A stretch of DNA of 64,000 nucleotides from Sphingobacterium spiritivorum ATCC 33861 (GCF_000143765.1 NZ_GL379770.1:1018903-1082902), one strand, 5' to 3'; counted from the first letter of the stretch, positions 1-10,229 are shown. The notes: generated from the letters alone by a model not told the origin. Translations and numbers: made by a program.

Positions 1-1
1 G

Positions 2-661
2 CACTGGGCTGCCGTGCTTTGGTCATCCTATCAGAAATATGAAGCCGGAATTTCAAGGGAACAATTTGATCAGGCTTATGTATTTGCAGAGCGTAAAATG
101 GCTACACATCCCATTATTACCGAGGATTTTAATTTTCTTCAGGTGCTGCAGGCTAAGTTAAGTGTACAATTTGAGTATCTGGTTTCTCAGGATATCAGAC
201 TTGATAATCAACTGGCGGATCTTATTGCGAATGATGGATATGAACTGGCCAAAAATAACGTGCTACGTGTCACAGAGAGCCTGAATCGTCTGCATGAAAA
301 GTATCCGGTGGTGATGGTTTCAAATTTTTATGGTAACCTCACTTCTGTATTAAGAGATTTTGGGATTTACAATTGTTTTGACAAGATTATAGAGTCCTCA
401 GTAGTCGGAGTACGTAAACCGGATCCTGCTATTTATGCTTTAGGAGTGGATGTGATCGGACTACCTGCAGCAGATTGTCTGGTGATAGGGGATTCCTACA
501 GTAAAGACATGGTGCCTGCAAAAGCCTGCGGTTGTCAGACGCTTTGGCTTAAAGGTGAAGGATGGAAAGGGGATGATGAAGGAGAAACAAAAGATGCAGA
601 TTATACTTTTTATGATATAGGAGATCTGGAACGTATTATTACAAACTGGGAATCCTTATAA
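2..661 (+). CDS. HAD family hydrolase, 5'-partial
   Basis: Haloacid dehalogenase-superfamily phosphohydrolase cut by the left edge of the window. The frame is open from base 2, and a GTG at 14 is not a convincing start. The visible part carries motif II (VVMVSNF), the motif III lysine in VRKPDP, and motif IV as GDSYSKDM. The nucleophile motif I (DxDGT-like) and the first part of the cap must lie upstream of the window. The enzyme would be a cytoplasmic magnesium-dependent phosphatase of subfamily IA; the substrate cannot be told. The gene ends at a strong hairpin shared with the convergent DUF937 gene. Confidence 0.85.
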   Translation, partial: HWAAVLWSSYQKYEAGISREQFDQAYVFAERKMATHPIITEDFNFLQVLQAKLSVQFEYLVSQDIRLDNQLADLIANDGYELAKNNVLRVTESLNRLHEKYPVVMVSNFYGNLTSVLRDFGIYNCFDKIIESSVVGVRKPDPAIYALGVDVIGLPAADCLVIGDSYSKDMVPAKACGCQTLWLKGEGWKGDDEGETKDADYTFYDIGDLERIITNWESL

Positions 662-707
662 AATATTTCAATGAAATGCTTATATAGTATGCCTATCTGT
701 ACTACTA

Positions 708-735
708 AAAATGCCCCGTTTTTTCGGGGCATTTT
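708..735. terminator. bidirectional Rho-independent terminator
   Basis: An 11-bp stem (708-718 with 725-735) with a six-T loop and A/T flanks. It lies between the convergent HAD gene and the DUF937 gene, whose stop codon is at 740, so it can end transcription from both sides. Confidence 0.85.
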
Positions 736-739
736 TAGT

Positions 740-1348
740 TTATTTCTTTGTAAACATTCCGGCAATATCGTCCAGAAAATTTCCGTCTTTATTCTTGTCA
801 AAGAATCCGCTTACCAGATCTGCAATACCACCACCTGACGATTGCTGTTGCTGACCATTAGCCGAAGCATTGTCATTTCCCCCTCCGTTTAACAATCCTC
901 CCAATAAGTCTCCGATTCCTCCCGAATTACTTTGGGCTGCTTTTTCTTTACCTACATAAGCCATTACAATAGGAGCTAGAGTCGAAAGGACTGTACCCAC
1001 TGTTTCTGAACTTATTCCGGTCTTGGAAGCAATTTCATTTTTTACCTGATCAGAGTTTTTGCCAAACATATGATTGATAATTTTGTCATCATCCTCGCTT
1101 GGGCCATCTTCCACGATCTGATCTACACGATCCAACGCATCTCCTGTATGTTTGTTGTCTAATGCATTGTTCAGGCTTTCTGCTTGTTCTGATTTTTTAC
1201 TGGAGTTGTATTTTAGTGCTGCAATCATCAAGGGTACTGCAATTGCGACCATCCATTTGGCTTTGGTCTCGCTGATGCCCAATTTTCCAGCCAGTGCAGT
1301 AATGACTTTAGTGCCAATGCCGCCCGTAATTAAATCAATCATTCCCAT
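740..1348 (-). CDS. DUF937 domain protein
   Basis: Protein of 202 aa of the DUF937/YidB-like family, whose function is unknown. It opens with a Gly/Ile-rich helix and has a hydrophobic stretch at about residues 31-47. An acidic region follows around 80-90, then repeated short helices, and a Gly/Asn/Gln low-complexity linker at about 140-172 before a C-terminal LDDIAGMF segment. This alternation of amphipathic helices and Gly/Gln-rich linkers is typical of the family. It appears to be a single-gene transcript ending at the hairpin at 708-735. A membrane or self-assembling role is possible but not shown by the sequence. Confidence 0.8.
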   Translation of the reverse strand: MGMIDLITGGIGTKVITALAGKLGISETKAKWMVAIAVPLMIAALKYNSSKKSEQAESLNNALDNKHTGDALDRVDQIVEDGPSEDDDKIINHMFGKNSDQVKNEIASKTGISSETVGTVLSTLAPIVMAYVGKEKAAQSNSGGIGDLLGGLLNGGGNDNASANGQQQQSSGGGIADLVSGFFDKNKDGNFLDDIAGMFTKK

Positions 1349-1685
1349 AATTTTATAGTATTAGTGTTATTAGATCATTTTGACAAAATCTGTTCCAAAG
1401 ATTCTGTTGTTTATGAAATGCCGGTTTTTAGATTAAACAATTTCTGTGACTGCTTTGTTTGATTAATTCCATTCACATTTATAACGGTAAAATACCACAT
1501 TGGGCGTGCGATATGGATAAGTAAATGCACAAACAGGATCGATCGTATAAAATAAGAATCTATGAAAAACAGAGATAGTTGTCGGATTAGCCCAACAACT
1601 ATCTCATAATATAGTTAGTGTTTTATAATTTTAATCTGCAACGCTTATCCAGAGACAGTCATTCAGAATGCGAAAACAAACCCAG
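1349..1685. other. intergenic region, mostly featureless
   Basis: This 337-bp gap separates the DUF937 gene from the end of the TlpA-like gene. The only structure I see is the hairpin at 1572-1605, listed separately. The part next to 1349 should carry the DUF937 promoter, but I find no good TAnnTTTG match there. Confidence 0.6.
1563..1605 (-). terminator. terminator of the sigma/FecR/SusCD/TlpA cluster
   Basis: A perfect 11-bp inverted repeat (1572-1582 with 1595-1605) and a 12-nt loop. Read on the minus strand it is followed by a TGTTTTTC tract, as expected of a Rho-independent terminator. It sits 80 nt past the stop of the TlpA-like gene. Confidence 0.75.
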
Positions 1686-3101
1686 TTATTTTTTCAATGC
1701 CTCCCTAATTCTTGCCTCTGTTCCGTTTTCACTGGGTCTCGAGGCATTGTTATCGAAAATCCTACCTTCTTTATCAATAATCACATAATGCGGGATACCA
1801 TTAATATTGAAAGCTTTTGCAATAGGAGTATCCAAACCGGAACGGGCCTGAGATAAGAGGTGAATACCTTCAATCTTATCATCGGCAATTGCTTTTTTCC
1901 AGTCATCAACCTTACTGTCAAAACTCACATACAGAAAAACCACATCTTTAATGTCTTTAAATCTGGCATGGAGCTTAGGTGAACCATTTTGCATCTCATA
2001 TCTGCATGGGCCGCACCAACTGGCCCAAAAATCAATGTAAACTACTTTACCCTTAAAGTCTTGCAATGATACCTCTTTGCCATCCAGGCTTTTCAAGGAA
2101 AATGCCGGTGCCATTTGGCCTGCAGACATCTTTAGCTTTCTATTATATTCATCCAGTATTTCCCCGGCCTCTGCTGCGCTGGCGTATTTGGCAATATAAT
2201 CGTCTATAGTAGGTTTGGTCAGGGAAACGTCTTTTGCTTGATCCAATACTTGTCTAATACAGATTTTAAAGGCTTCATCTCTTATCATACCAGCCGGATA
2301 GTACTTCAGAATCATTTTATATTCATTGAGGGCATCCTTCAGCTCATGCGGACTATCCATCTTACCGGCTAACATTATTTCACGTCTGTGCAGATAAGAA
2401 GGGTAATAAACTGTAAGCAAGTATCTGTAATTAGGAATGTTGAGTAATTGATCATCAAACTTTACCTGTTTAATCAAATCTGCAAAATCTGGTGGCAGGC
2501 CTTCGCTCATCTTAAACTTATCTTTTTTTTGATGAGCCACCATATAACTTGTCCAGGCCTTATCCTGCAACAGCTCGTATTCAAGGTTCACTTTTTGGAA
2601 ATTGTAAAATCCGGGCGTTACTTTTGCCTTGTTGGCCATCAACAGGTCAATAGGTATCTGATCGGCCTTGTATACAGTATCCATAATTTGCGTTGGCACT
2701 GACATGTTTGTGTAGTTAATTTTTTTATTAAAATTATCAAGAGCCTTCATGTAATTGTTTAAAACCGTAGAATTGGCAGCATCTTTACCAGAAAAGACAA
2801 TTTTCTGATCAAAATCTGTTTTGAGCTGCAGATCTTCACCACTTTCTAGAAAAGCATAAATCTGTTTATCTTTAGGACCGTTAATAATAACTCCTATTGG
2901 GAGTTTATCTTTTATTTCAAATTTGTATTTGCTTCCTGCATCCGGTTTAGCATACAAATTATAGCTATCGTACTTAAAAAGACGAATTGAATCTAATTTT
3001 AAGCCCCCCTCTAAATCTACAGTGATGGTAGCCGTTTTTTGTTGTGCTATGACTAAGCTCGTATATAAACAAAGCAATAGTATTAACGTTATTTTTTTCA
3101 T
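1686..3101 (-). CDS. TlpA-like thiol-disulfide oxidoreductase, secreted
   Basis: Protein of 471 aa with a signal peptide (about residues 1-19, cleaved near VIAQQ). A Bacteroidota-type N-terminal beta-rich region and a helical middle precede a C-terminal thioredoxin fold (about 330-471). The redox motif is C363-G-P-C366 in the context FWASWCGPC, and the cis-proline occurs in INGIPHYVIID. Such proteins act in the periplasm as disulfide reductases or isomerases. The gene is the last of the minus-strand sigma/FecR/SusC/SusD cluster, 29 nt after SusD, and ends at a hairpin. Its placement suggests service to the SusCD uptake system or its cargo; the client is unknown. Confidence 0.88.
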   Translation of the reverse strand: MKKITLILLLCLYTSLVIAQQKTATITVDLEGGLKLDSIRLFKYDSYNLYAKPDAGSKYKFEIKDKLPIGVIINGPKDKQIYAFLESGEDLQLKTDFDQKIVFSGKDAANSTVLNNYMKALDNFNKKINYTNMSVPTQIMDTVYKADQIPIDLLMANKAKVTPGFYNFQKVNLEYELLQDKAWTSYMVAHQKKDKFKMSEGLPPDFADLIKQVKFDDQLLNIPNYRYLLTVYYPSYLHRREIMLAGKMDSPHELKDALNEYKMILKYYPAGMIRDEAFKICIRQVLDQAKDVSLTKPTIDDYIAKYASAAEAGEILDEYNRKLKMSAGQMAPAFSLKSLDGKEVSLQDFKGKVVYIDFWASWCGPCRYEMQNGSPKLHARFKDIKDVVFLYVSFDSKVDDWKKAIADDKIEGIHLLSQARSGLDTPIAKAFNINGIPHYVIIDKEGRIFDNNASRPSENGTEARIREALKK

Positions 3102-3130
3102 TTTTTTAAAAGATTTAATTTCAAAATAGA

Positions 3131-4582
3131 TTAAGGGTTTTGCGGCATGCCGGGATTAGCGTCCGTAATGTATCGAGGAAACCTAAAAGTGAGCCTTTCG
3201 GGCTTTAAAGTATAGCTGGAGGTAATATCTCCTTTTAGGTTATAAATGTAGTGCCTGTTGCCAACAGTCGATTTGTAAACAGGATCTACAGAGAGCCTGC
3301 GCATGTCAAACCATCTTTCGCCGGTTATCGGAAATTCACGTATCCGTTCTTCAAGGATAAATCTGGTCAAGGCTATCTTATCACCGGCAATACCGGGTGC
3401 TATAATGGCTTCAGCTTCCGGCATCCTGTTTTTTCTAAAGGCCAGCATATCAGTTGCAGCACCACCAGTATCGCCCAGTCTTGCCTTACATTCGGCTCTT
3501 AGCAGGTGTATATCAGAAACATTGATGCCCATGTTATAATAATACCGCCCGTATGCCCTCTTCATGCCTGATGGATACATTTTCGAAGATTCATAGACAA
3601 GACTATCCATAAACATTCGCCTCATGTCATTCGCCGTAAATAATTTCATAGTCTCGGGATTAAGGACCAATGCTGACCGGTTGTACCAGTAAAAATTATC
3701 AGTGTTTCCCTTTAAATAAAGAATTTCTTTATCTTTATAGGGATCGTCTCTGGGGGGACCCGATAACGGATCGGACGGATAAAATGAACCGCCTGGAGCC
3801 AGTTCTGTATTAAAATCATACAAACCTACGGGCATGGTGGCCGTACCGAGGTCTTTTAATGATGCTTCCAGCAAAGGCAGTGCAAGATCAAATTTACCCA
3901 TGTACATATAAATTTTGCCCAATAGGGCTTCGCCTGCTGCCTTGGACATGCGTATCCTGTTACTGGCAATAGGCAGGTCGGGTATAGCCTGCGTAAGGTC
4001 GCTCACCATGAGGTCGTACATTTCTTTTACAGTAGCTCTTGTATATTTGGTCTGGCTTATATCAGCTTCTTTAATAAGTGGTGCCCCTAAATCAGTAGCC
4101 GCTGTAGCTTCGTTGTAGGGCCTGCCATAAAAATTGGCCAACGTAAAATTAACCCAGGCCCTTCCGGCCAGTGCCTCTGCTTTAATTCTTGCTTTTTCGG
4201 CCTCAGTCCCTTCTTCGGAGCTGGGCACCTCGTTAATAATCTTATTATAGATATAAGTCTGGGTAGAGAGTAATGAGTATTCCGAATTTTTATCCTCGGG
4301 CAGGTAAAAGTCATCTTCCCAGCGAAATGCTTTTTGGTGAGCGAGAGATGCAATGTCAGTAGCGAAGAGCTCGTCTATTCCTGCCACTTCATCGCCCATC
4401 ACCGGCGTAGAAACAGGCTCAATTGATACTAAATGAAGACCATTTAAGAGTAAATCGTACTCAGAGGTTTTCTTTGCGATCAGTAAACCTTTGGGATTTA
4501 TTTCAAGAAAACCTTTCTTACAACTGCCCAAACTGACCAGCAGGTAAGTGATACAGAGGATGTATATATATTTGCGTAACAT
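3131..4582 (-). CDS. SusD/RagB family nutrient-binding lipoprotein
   Basis: Outer-membrane lipoprotein of 483 aa, the substrate-binding lid of a SusC/SusD transporter. The signal peptide ends in a lipobox with Cys21 (SLGSC) followed by KK. The TPR-like helices typical of SusD are visible, including a GEALLGKIYMYMGKFDLALPLL segment, with the usual C-terminal ERIREFPITGERWFDMRRL block. It is somewhat shorter than most SusD proteins. It lies 11 nt after its SusC partner. With no glycosidase or peptidase beside it, the cargo cannot be named. Confidence 0.93.
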   Translation of the reverse strand: MLRKYIYILCITYLLVSLGSCKKGFLEINPKGLLIAKKTSEYDLLLNGLHLVSIEPVSTPVMGDEVAGIDELFATDIASLAHQKAFRWEDDFYLPEDKNSEYSLLSTQTYIYNKIINEVPSSEEGTEAEKARIKAEALAGRAWVNFTLANFYGRPYNEATAATDLGAPLIKEADISQTKYTRATVKEMYDLMVSDLTQAIPDLPIASNRIRMSKAAGEALLGKIYMYMGKFDLALPLLEASLKDLGTATMPVGLYDFNTELAPGGSFYPSDPLSGPPRDDPYKDKEILYLKGNTDNFYWYNRSALVLNPETMKLFTANDMRRMFMDSLVYESSKMYPSGMKRAYGRYYYNMGINVSDIHLLRAECKARLGDTGGAATDMLAFRKNRMPEAEAIIAPGIAGDKIALTRFILEERIREFPITGERWFDMRRLSVDPVYKSTVGNRHYIYNLKGDITSSYTLKPERLTFRFPRYITDANPGMPQNP

Positions 4583-4593
4583 ATAATTTTGTT

Positions 4594-7500
4594 TTAAAGG
4601 GTTAAACGAGCACCAAGTGTAATGGTATTTTGGTTTACCGGTATTGTTCCGGTATCGAAACGGGCATGTTGGAATTCCGGATCAATACCATAATTGTTGT
4701 TTTTCCACAACATCAGGTTGGATATCTGGAGCCTGAATGACAGACCTTCAGCCTTAATTTTTCCAAGCAGTTTCTTTGGTATCTGATATGACAGCGACAT
4801 CTCCCGTATTTTGGCAAAGTCGGCACTAACTACATTGGTGCTTCCCCGGACATAATAATCAGTAAATCTTCCCCTCCCGCTTTCTTTAGGGTTTGCAATA
4901 AATGCCGGAATGTCTGTTTTAGCCTCATCACCCGGTTGCTTCCACCTGTTTGCAAAATCGGCATGCAGGTTTCCTTTTGTAAATTCTCGCCCTCTTACTA
5001 AATAGCCTCCCGTGTACGTTTGGTTTACATTCCTGAACATTACACTACCCAGATTGAAGACCATATTTACGTTAAAAGAAAAATCCTTATAAATAAATTG
5101 ATTAGCTAAACCACCGCTCCACTTGGGCTGATAAGGACCCATAAAAAGTGCATCTGACGGCTGGGTATTGAATTGGTCTTTGGTCAGGCTGCCATCCGCT
5201 TTTCGCAACAAGGGGTTACCTTCTTTATCCAGCCCCCCATAGTTATAGGCAAAAATTGCAAACGCAGGGTAACCGGCAGTAAAATCATTTGCCACCTGAT
5301 TTTGCGCTGTAACAATAGGATTTTGAAGCATCCCCAGATTAGTAATCTTATTTTGGTTATAGGAAAGTGTAAATAAGCTGTTCCATGCAAAGTCACTTTT
5401 AACAATGTTTTTTGAGTTCAACAACAACTCTATCCCCTTATTGGACAAACTACCTATATTCCCGCTAATATAGCCTGATCCCGCCAGTGGATTGATCGGT
5501 AAATTCCCTAAAAGATTGCTGGTATTTTTGTAGTAAATATCTAATGCACCACTTATGCGGTTTTTGAGCAATCCAAAATCCAATCCCGCATTGTAGGTTT
5601 TGGTGCTTTCCCAGGTCAGGTAAGGATTGGCATAGCTGGTTATGATAAGTGCCTGACCATCAGGTGAAGCTGAAGTTGTTACTGGAGACAATATGTCTTT
5701 GGAAGTGGCGTAACCCGGCATTGGTGGATTGCCAGTAATGCCATAAGTGGCTCGCAAAGCCAATTGGCTAATGGTTTGCTGCACATTCTGCATCCAGCGC
5801 TCATGATGCATATTCCATCTTAGCCCTACGCTCCATACCGGCTTACGTTGTGCCGCTTTATTAAGGCCAAATAAATTGCTCCTGTCATTTCTCCAGCTTG
5901 CGCTTAAGCTATATTTTCTATCAAAGGCGTAGTTTGCGTTGGCGTAATAAGAAATAAATCTGTTTCTCGGGACCGACTCGATCTCTCCAAAAAATGAATT
6001 GGCTTCTAAAACAGAACGGCTAGGGTTGTTCACCTGGGCTAGTATTGGATTTCTGATACCAGGGTTAACCAGGCTAAGGTAATCGAGCATAGCATACGAT
6101 TGCAGATCAATATTATAACCATATACAGTGCTGCTGTTGCTGATCGTTCTTTGCTCCTGTACTTCCTGTCCGATAAGTGCGGAGAGTTGATGTTGTTTAT
6201 TTTTCCAATCGGCAGTATAGTCCAGCTGGTTTCTAAACACCCAGTTTTGCTGGGTGGCGTTGCTTACGCTGTACTGCCCGCCTGCATTAGGCAGGTTATA
6301 CGTGACGGTACCATTACTATTGGCTACCGCAAAATTGAGAATATTGATTCTTTGGTTGTAATTGGTCCTATCGTAATATTGCTGCATTCGATTACTACCA
6401 TGCACGTAGCCATAAACTCCTTCAAAACGTAATCCTTTTACAATATCAACAGTAAGGCCGGAATTAAAGCGACCGGTAAAATTTTTACGATTTCTGAAAC
6501 CGGTATTCGCGTCATCGATGGGGTTGTAGTTAAGTCCTATTTTTCCCTTATTTTCTATGGTGGGCCGTTGTTCTTCACTTAACAAGCCTAGATAAGACAT
6601 ATCAATCGGGTTACCAGCGGAGTTTTTAAACAATTGGTATGGAACAAAGCGATTATCGGGTGACACCCAATTTGTCGATGAAGCGGTTTGATAACTGAGG
6701 TCGGCGATGACGTAAAGACGTATACGTTTGGTAAATGAGAAATCCTGACGGGTATTAAATTTAAAAGTCTGGTCTTTACTTCCGGGTGTTGAACTACGGT
6801 TATTGGTATAAGCAGCAGAGTTATAAAAATTATGTTTGTCGCCTCCGCCGCTAATCGAAATGGTATGATTGGTAAGCATGGCATTACGATAAAAAATATC
6901 ACCCATTTGGTCTAAATTGCTTATACGCGACAGACTATCCAGTTTAGCATTTCCCTGAGCCTGGGTTAACACCCCCCGTTCCATATCATACATAATCTGC
7001 CGGTCCGGCGAGATACCAGAAAAAGTACCCATATAAGGGTTATAGTTAGTTGCTATACTATAAGGCCAGTAAACGGGATCAAAAGTTTCTCTTGAAGCCT
7101 GAATGTACTGTGCACTGTTCAATACGGGGAAATATTTATAATCAGGCTTGCCCTGAAAATTTACAAAACCATCGTAACTGATTTTAATACTTCCGGTTTT
7201 CCCCCGTTTAGTAGTGATTACAATAACACCATTGGATGCTCTGGCTCCCCAAATGGCTGTAGAATTGGCATCTTTCAGTACCGTAATATCATCAATATCC
7301 TGTGGGTTTACGGAGTTAATATTGGCCATATCCATGGCAATACCATCTACTACCACCAATGGGTTTCTATTGGCATTGATGGTAGTGACTCCTCTTATTA
7401 GAAACGGGTTGTTACTGGCACTGGGCGAATTGTTAACGACCAGACCGGGTACCAGACCGTCTAATCGCTGTAGCACATTCATAGAAAAACTTCTTTCAGC

Positions 7501-8232
7501 TATGATCTTCATATCTGGATTGATACTTGACCCAGGACTTAAAGATTTGGCAATTTTTTGGTAACCGGTATTCACCACCACTTCTTGTATTTGGTTTTTA
7601 GCAGGGTGCAAGGTAATGGTACCCATATTTGCGGCTGCTGTAGCACTAAAAGTTTCATAACCTATGTACGAAATGTACAAGATTGCTTTTTGATTTACAT
7701 TTTTAAGCACAAACTTTCCATTTGCGTCTGTTTGAGCAGCTACTTTTGTACCCTTGGTGGTTATCTCAAAGTTGGTTGTCTTTTTGTCTTCTGTATATTC
7801 CTCTACAACAATGGCAACAGAAGCACCCTCCAATGGTTTTCCATTTTCATCTACCACCCGTCCTTTCACTTCTGTTTCCTGAGTGGTCAAATGAGCAGAG
7901 GTTTTCCTGGCAGCCTCTATCACCACTATTTTCCCATCGATGGAATAGGTAAGGTTGGCTAGTTCACAAAGGCTTTTAAGGGCTTCTTCGAGGCTCGCGT
8001 TTTTTAATTTAAGGTCTATAAGACCAACACTTTTGTTAAGCGAATTATGGAATAAAAAATCGTAACCGGTTTGCCGCCTTATTTTTTTCAGGATGTTTTC
8101 AATGCTTGATTTTTGCTCATTCAGGTTAATGCGCTGCCCATAGGTAAAGGCACTTAGCTGCATAAATGTTATTAAAAGCAGAGCAACGGTTAGCCGCATA
8201 ACGGCTAATTTATGTCTATAAATTTTATACAT
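4594..8232 (-). CDS. SusC/RagA TonB-linked outer-membrane transporter with STN domain
   Basis: Outer-membrane active transporter of 1212 aa. Domains in order: signal peptide (about 1-33); STN domain (about 38-105), which touches the FecR anti-sigma factor; carboxypeptidase-regulatory-like domain (about 120-205); TonB plug (about 215-335, with the PLVVVDGIAMD motif); and a C-terminal beta-barrel. The STN domain is what couples cargo binding to the FecR/ECF-sigma pair encoded immediately upstream, so the locus is probably induced by its own substrate. SusD follows 11 nt later. The substrate is unknown. Confidence 0.95.
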   Translation of the reverse strand: MYKIYRHKLAVMRLTVALLLITFMQLSAFTYGQRINLNEQKSSIENILKKIRRQTGYDFLFHNSLNKSVGLIDLKLKNASLEEALKSLCELANLTYSIDGKIVVIEAARKTSAHLTTQETEVKGRVVDENGKPLEGASVAIVVEEYTEDKKTTNFEITTKGTKVAAQTDANGKFVLKNVNQKAILYISYIGYETFSATAAANMGTITLHPAKNQIQEVVVNTGYQKIAKSLSPGSSINPDMKIIAERSFSMNVLQRLDGLVPGLVVNNSPSASNNPFLIRGVTTINANRNPLVVVDGIAMDMANINSVNPQDIDDITVLKDANSTAIWGARASNGVIVITTKRGKTGSIKISYDGFVNFQGKPDYKYFPVLNSAQYIQASRETFDPVYWPYSIATNYNPYMGTFSGISPDRQIMYDMERGVLTQAQGNAKLDSLSRISNLDQMGDIFYRNAMLTNHTISISGGGDKHNFYNSAAYTNNRSSTPGSKDQTFKFNTRQDFSFTKRIRLYVIADLSYQTASSTNWVSPDNRFVPYQLFKNSAGNPIDMSYLGLLSEEQRPTIENKGKIGLNYNPIDDANTGFRNRKNFTGRFNSGLTVDIVKGLRFEGVYGYVHGSNRMQQYYDRTNYNQRINILNFAVANSNGTVTYNLPNAGGQYSVSNATQQNWVFRNQLDYTADWKNKQHQLSALIGQEVQEQRTISNSSTVYGYNIDLQSYAMLDYLSLVNPGIRNPILAQVNNPSRSVLEANSFFGEIESVPRNRFISYYANANYAFDRKYSLSASWRNDRSNLFGLNKAAQRKPVWSVGLRWNMHHERWMQNVQQTISQLALRATYGITGNPPMPGYATSKDILSPVTTSASPDGQALIITSYANPYLTWESTKTYNAGLDFGLLKNRISGALDIYYKNTSNLLGNLPINPLAGSGYISGNIGSLSNKGIELLLNSKNIVKSDFAWNSLFTLSYNQNKITNLGMLQNPIVTAQNQVANDFTAGYPAFAIFAYNYGGLDKEGNPLLRKADGSLTKDQFNTQPSDALFMGPYQPKWSGGLANQFIYKDFSFNVNMVFNLGSVMFRNVNQTYTGGYLVRGREFTKGNLHADFANRWKQPGDEAKTDIPAFIANPKESGRGRFTDYYVRGSTNVVSADFAKIREMSLSYQIPKKLLGKIKAEGLSFRLQISNLMLWKNNNYGIDPEFQHARFDTGTIPVNQNTITLGARLTL

Positions 8233-8375
8233 TTGTTTAGTTTTTGGTTAGTGCATGGTGTTACAGGGTTTGAAGATTTACACCTTGCATTTTAAGTTGA
8301 TTATATAATGAGCTAAGCCAAACTCAAAATCAGAGGTGTTTCGGCACTTCTGATTAATTTTTCCAAGGGCTTTTA

Positions 8376-9479
8376 TCAGGTCTGTTTTTCTACTATAATT
8401 TTCCTCCCTTCTATTTTAAAGTGTATTTTTCCTGCGCGTTGTATACGATTAAGGACCTCCGAAAGTTTACTTTTTCTGGAAATCCAGCCAGCTAATTCAA
8501 CCTGATCTGTTGCTGCGTTTTCGCTGTATTCAATTTGTACATCATACCATCTGGCAATTTTTTGCATCATTTCCTTGAAGTTTTCCCCTTTAAAAACAAA
8601 GTCGCCATTTTTCCAGGCCATCGTATGTTCTGTATCAGCATGGTGTATACTTAAGTTTTTATCTTTTAGGATGGCTTGCTGTCCGGGAAGCAACATGTTG
8701 TGATTAATTTTTATCCTTCCTTCCAGCAAGGTGGTTTTTGAAAGCATATCATCAGGGTAACTACTAATGTTAAAATGAGTACCCAACACTTCTACTACCT
8801 GCGCTTTACTTTGTACAATAAAGGGATGAGCCTTATCCTTTGCCACTTCAAAATATGCTTCTCCCTCTAGGTCAACTATTCGTTTGCCCTTATTACTCAG
8901 TACCGGATAATAGATTAACTTGGTAGCGGCATTGAGCCAAACCTCCGTACCATCCGGCAATTGTACCTGATAAGTTCCCCCACGTGGGGTTTGTAAAGTA
9001 ACAGGCTGGTTGATTAACTCGGGTTCATCAAGCAGTTTGGAACCATCATTGTAAGTCAATTGGCCTTTAAGCACTTTCACCCCTGTTTTATCCTTACTTA
9101 AATCTATTTTGCGGCCATCTGCCAGCACAATCCAGGCTTTATTAGAACCAGGCTCTATATCGTTAACTGTTTCTTCTGTGACGTGCTTATTCACTGATTG
9201 ATACCTGTAAAAATAGAGGCTAATCCCAATGGCCAGTACTAAAATGGCAGCAATGGATCGGATTACAAAACGTAGGTTGTACAGCTTAACAGGCTTTTTT
9301 CTGGCATGCTGTAGCCTGTTCCAGATCCTATCTAAGCTCTCATCTATTTGCTCTTGTGTTAAATGTACAGGAGTCTGGCGCCAATTAAGATACCATTCTT
9401 CCAATAAGGCCAGTTCTTCTGCTGTACAATTTCCCTTATCAAATTTTTCGAGCAGTGCTTTTACCTGATATTTGTCCAT
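8376..9479 (-). CDS. FecR family anti-sigma factor
   Basis: Protein of 367 aa. A short cytoplasmic N-terminal domain (about 1-75) would bind the sigma factor. One transmembrane helix (about 75-92, ending in SLYFYRYQ) is followed by the periplasmic FecR domain with the PRGGTYQVQLPDGTEVWLN signature, and a C-terminal STN-like module that would meet the SusC STN domain. It relays substrate binding at SusC to the ECF sigma factor encoded 171 nt upstream. Confidence 0.93.
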   Translation of the reverse strand: MDKYQVKALLEKFDKGNCTAEELALLEEWYLNWRQTPVHLTQEQIDESLDRIWNRLQHARKKPVKLYNLRFVIRSIAAILVLAIGISLYFYRYQSVNKHVTEETVNDIEPGSNKAWIVLADGRKIDLSKDKTGVKVLKGQLTYNDGSKLLDEPELINQPVTLQTPRGGTYQVQLPDGTEVWLNAATKLIYYPVLSNKGKRIVDLEGEAYFEVAKDKAHPFIVQSKAQVVEVLGTHFNISSYPDDMLSKTTLLEGRIKINHNMLLPGQQAILKDKNLSIHHADTEHTMAWKNGDFVFKGENFKEMMQKIARWYDVQIEYSENAATDQVELAGWISRKSKLSEVLNRIQRAGKIHFKIEGRKIIVEKQT

Positions 9480-9650
9480 TTCTTAACTAGGGTTATTTAT
9501 GCTATAGACCCTTAACTAAAAGTCTGCAGGTAGGTGGATTGAAAAAAAATATTCACAACAACATAAAAAGCCCTTATAGTAACTTTAATTGAGGAATTGT
9601 AGTGGGTAGGAAAGGGGAGTTTAATTTCAACTATGAAATAATCGGTAGTA

Positions 9651-10229
9651 TTAATACCGCATTAACAACATCAGATAGGCAATGAGTCCAAGTTTGTTTC
9701 TTAAGATTTTTAAGGCATTACTAACTTGTTTTGACACTGTTTGTTCTGAAATGTGCAATTGCCCGGCTATTTCCTTGTGGGATAGATGCTGTTTACGGCT
9801 AAGTTCGAAAATTTCACGCATTTTCGCCGGGAGTGCCGCGATCTCTGCTTCTATCATCTCCATCATCTGGTTTTCCCTGACACGATGGTCTGCCATATTG
9901 CCTGCTTGTTCTGCAACTTCATGAAACGAAGCAATATAAGCCGATTCAATATCTTTATGAGCCAGCAATTTAAAAATACGATTACGTACGGCAGTGTATA
10001 AGTAGCCCATAAGGTTGCTTTTGAGCTCGAAGGTTTCGCGATTGTTCCAAAGCGTGGCAAAAAGATCATGTATAATATCTTCCGCCTCCGCTTCGCTTCT
10101 GAGCTTTTTAAGGGCATGTACATAGAGCAGCTGCTTGTACCGATCGTAAATTTGAGCGAAAGCAGTACGATTACCTTGTTTCAATAAAGCAACAAGTTCT
10201 TGATCAGAAAGGCAGGTGTATGTAAACAT
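9651..10229 (-). CDS. ECF RNA polymerase sigma factor (FecI-like)
   Basis: Sigma-70 family ECF factor of 192 aa. Region 2 lies at about residues 20-90 (DRYKQLLYVHALKKL, EDIIHDLFATLWNN) and region 4 at about 130-180, with a helix-turn-helix (LSHKEIAGQLHISEQTVSKQ). It is first in the minus-strand cluster and should drive transcription of the SusC/SusD genes when released by the neighbouring FecR. A short hydrophobic tail (AYLMLLMRY) ends the protein. Confidence 0.93.
   Translation of the reverse strand: MFTYTCLSDQELVALLKQGNRTAFAQIYDRYKQLLYVHALKKLRSEAEAEDIIHDLFATLWNNRETFELKSNLMGYLYTAVRNRIFKLLAHKDIESAYIASFHEVAEQAGNMADHRVRENQMMEMIEAEIAALPAKMREIFELSRKQHLSHKEIAGQLHISEQTVSKQVSNALKILRNKLGLIAYLMLLMRY

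Noticed and set aside
5173..7962. Several open frames of 67-134 codons on the strand opposite SusC
   Set aside because: They are shadows of the SusC coding sequence with no family match, no plausible start context, and low-complexity hydrophobic translations.
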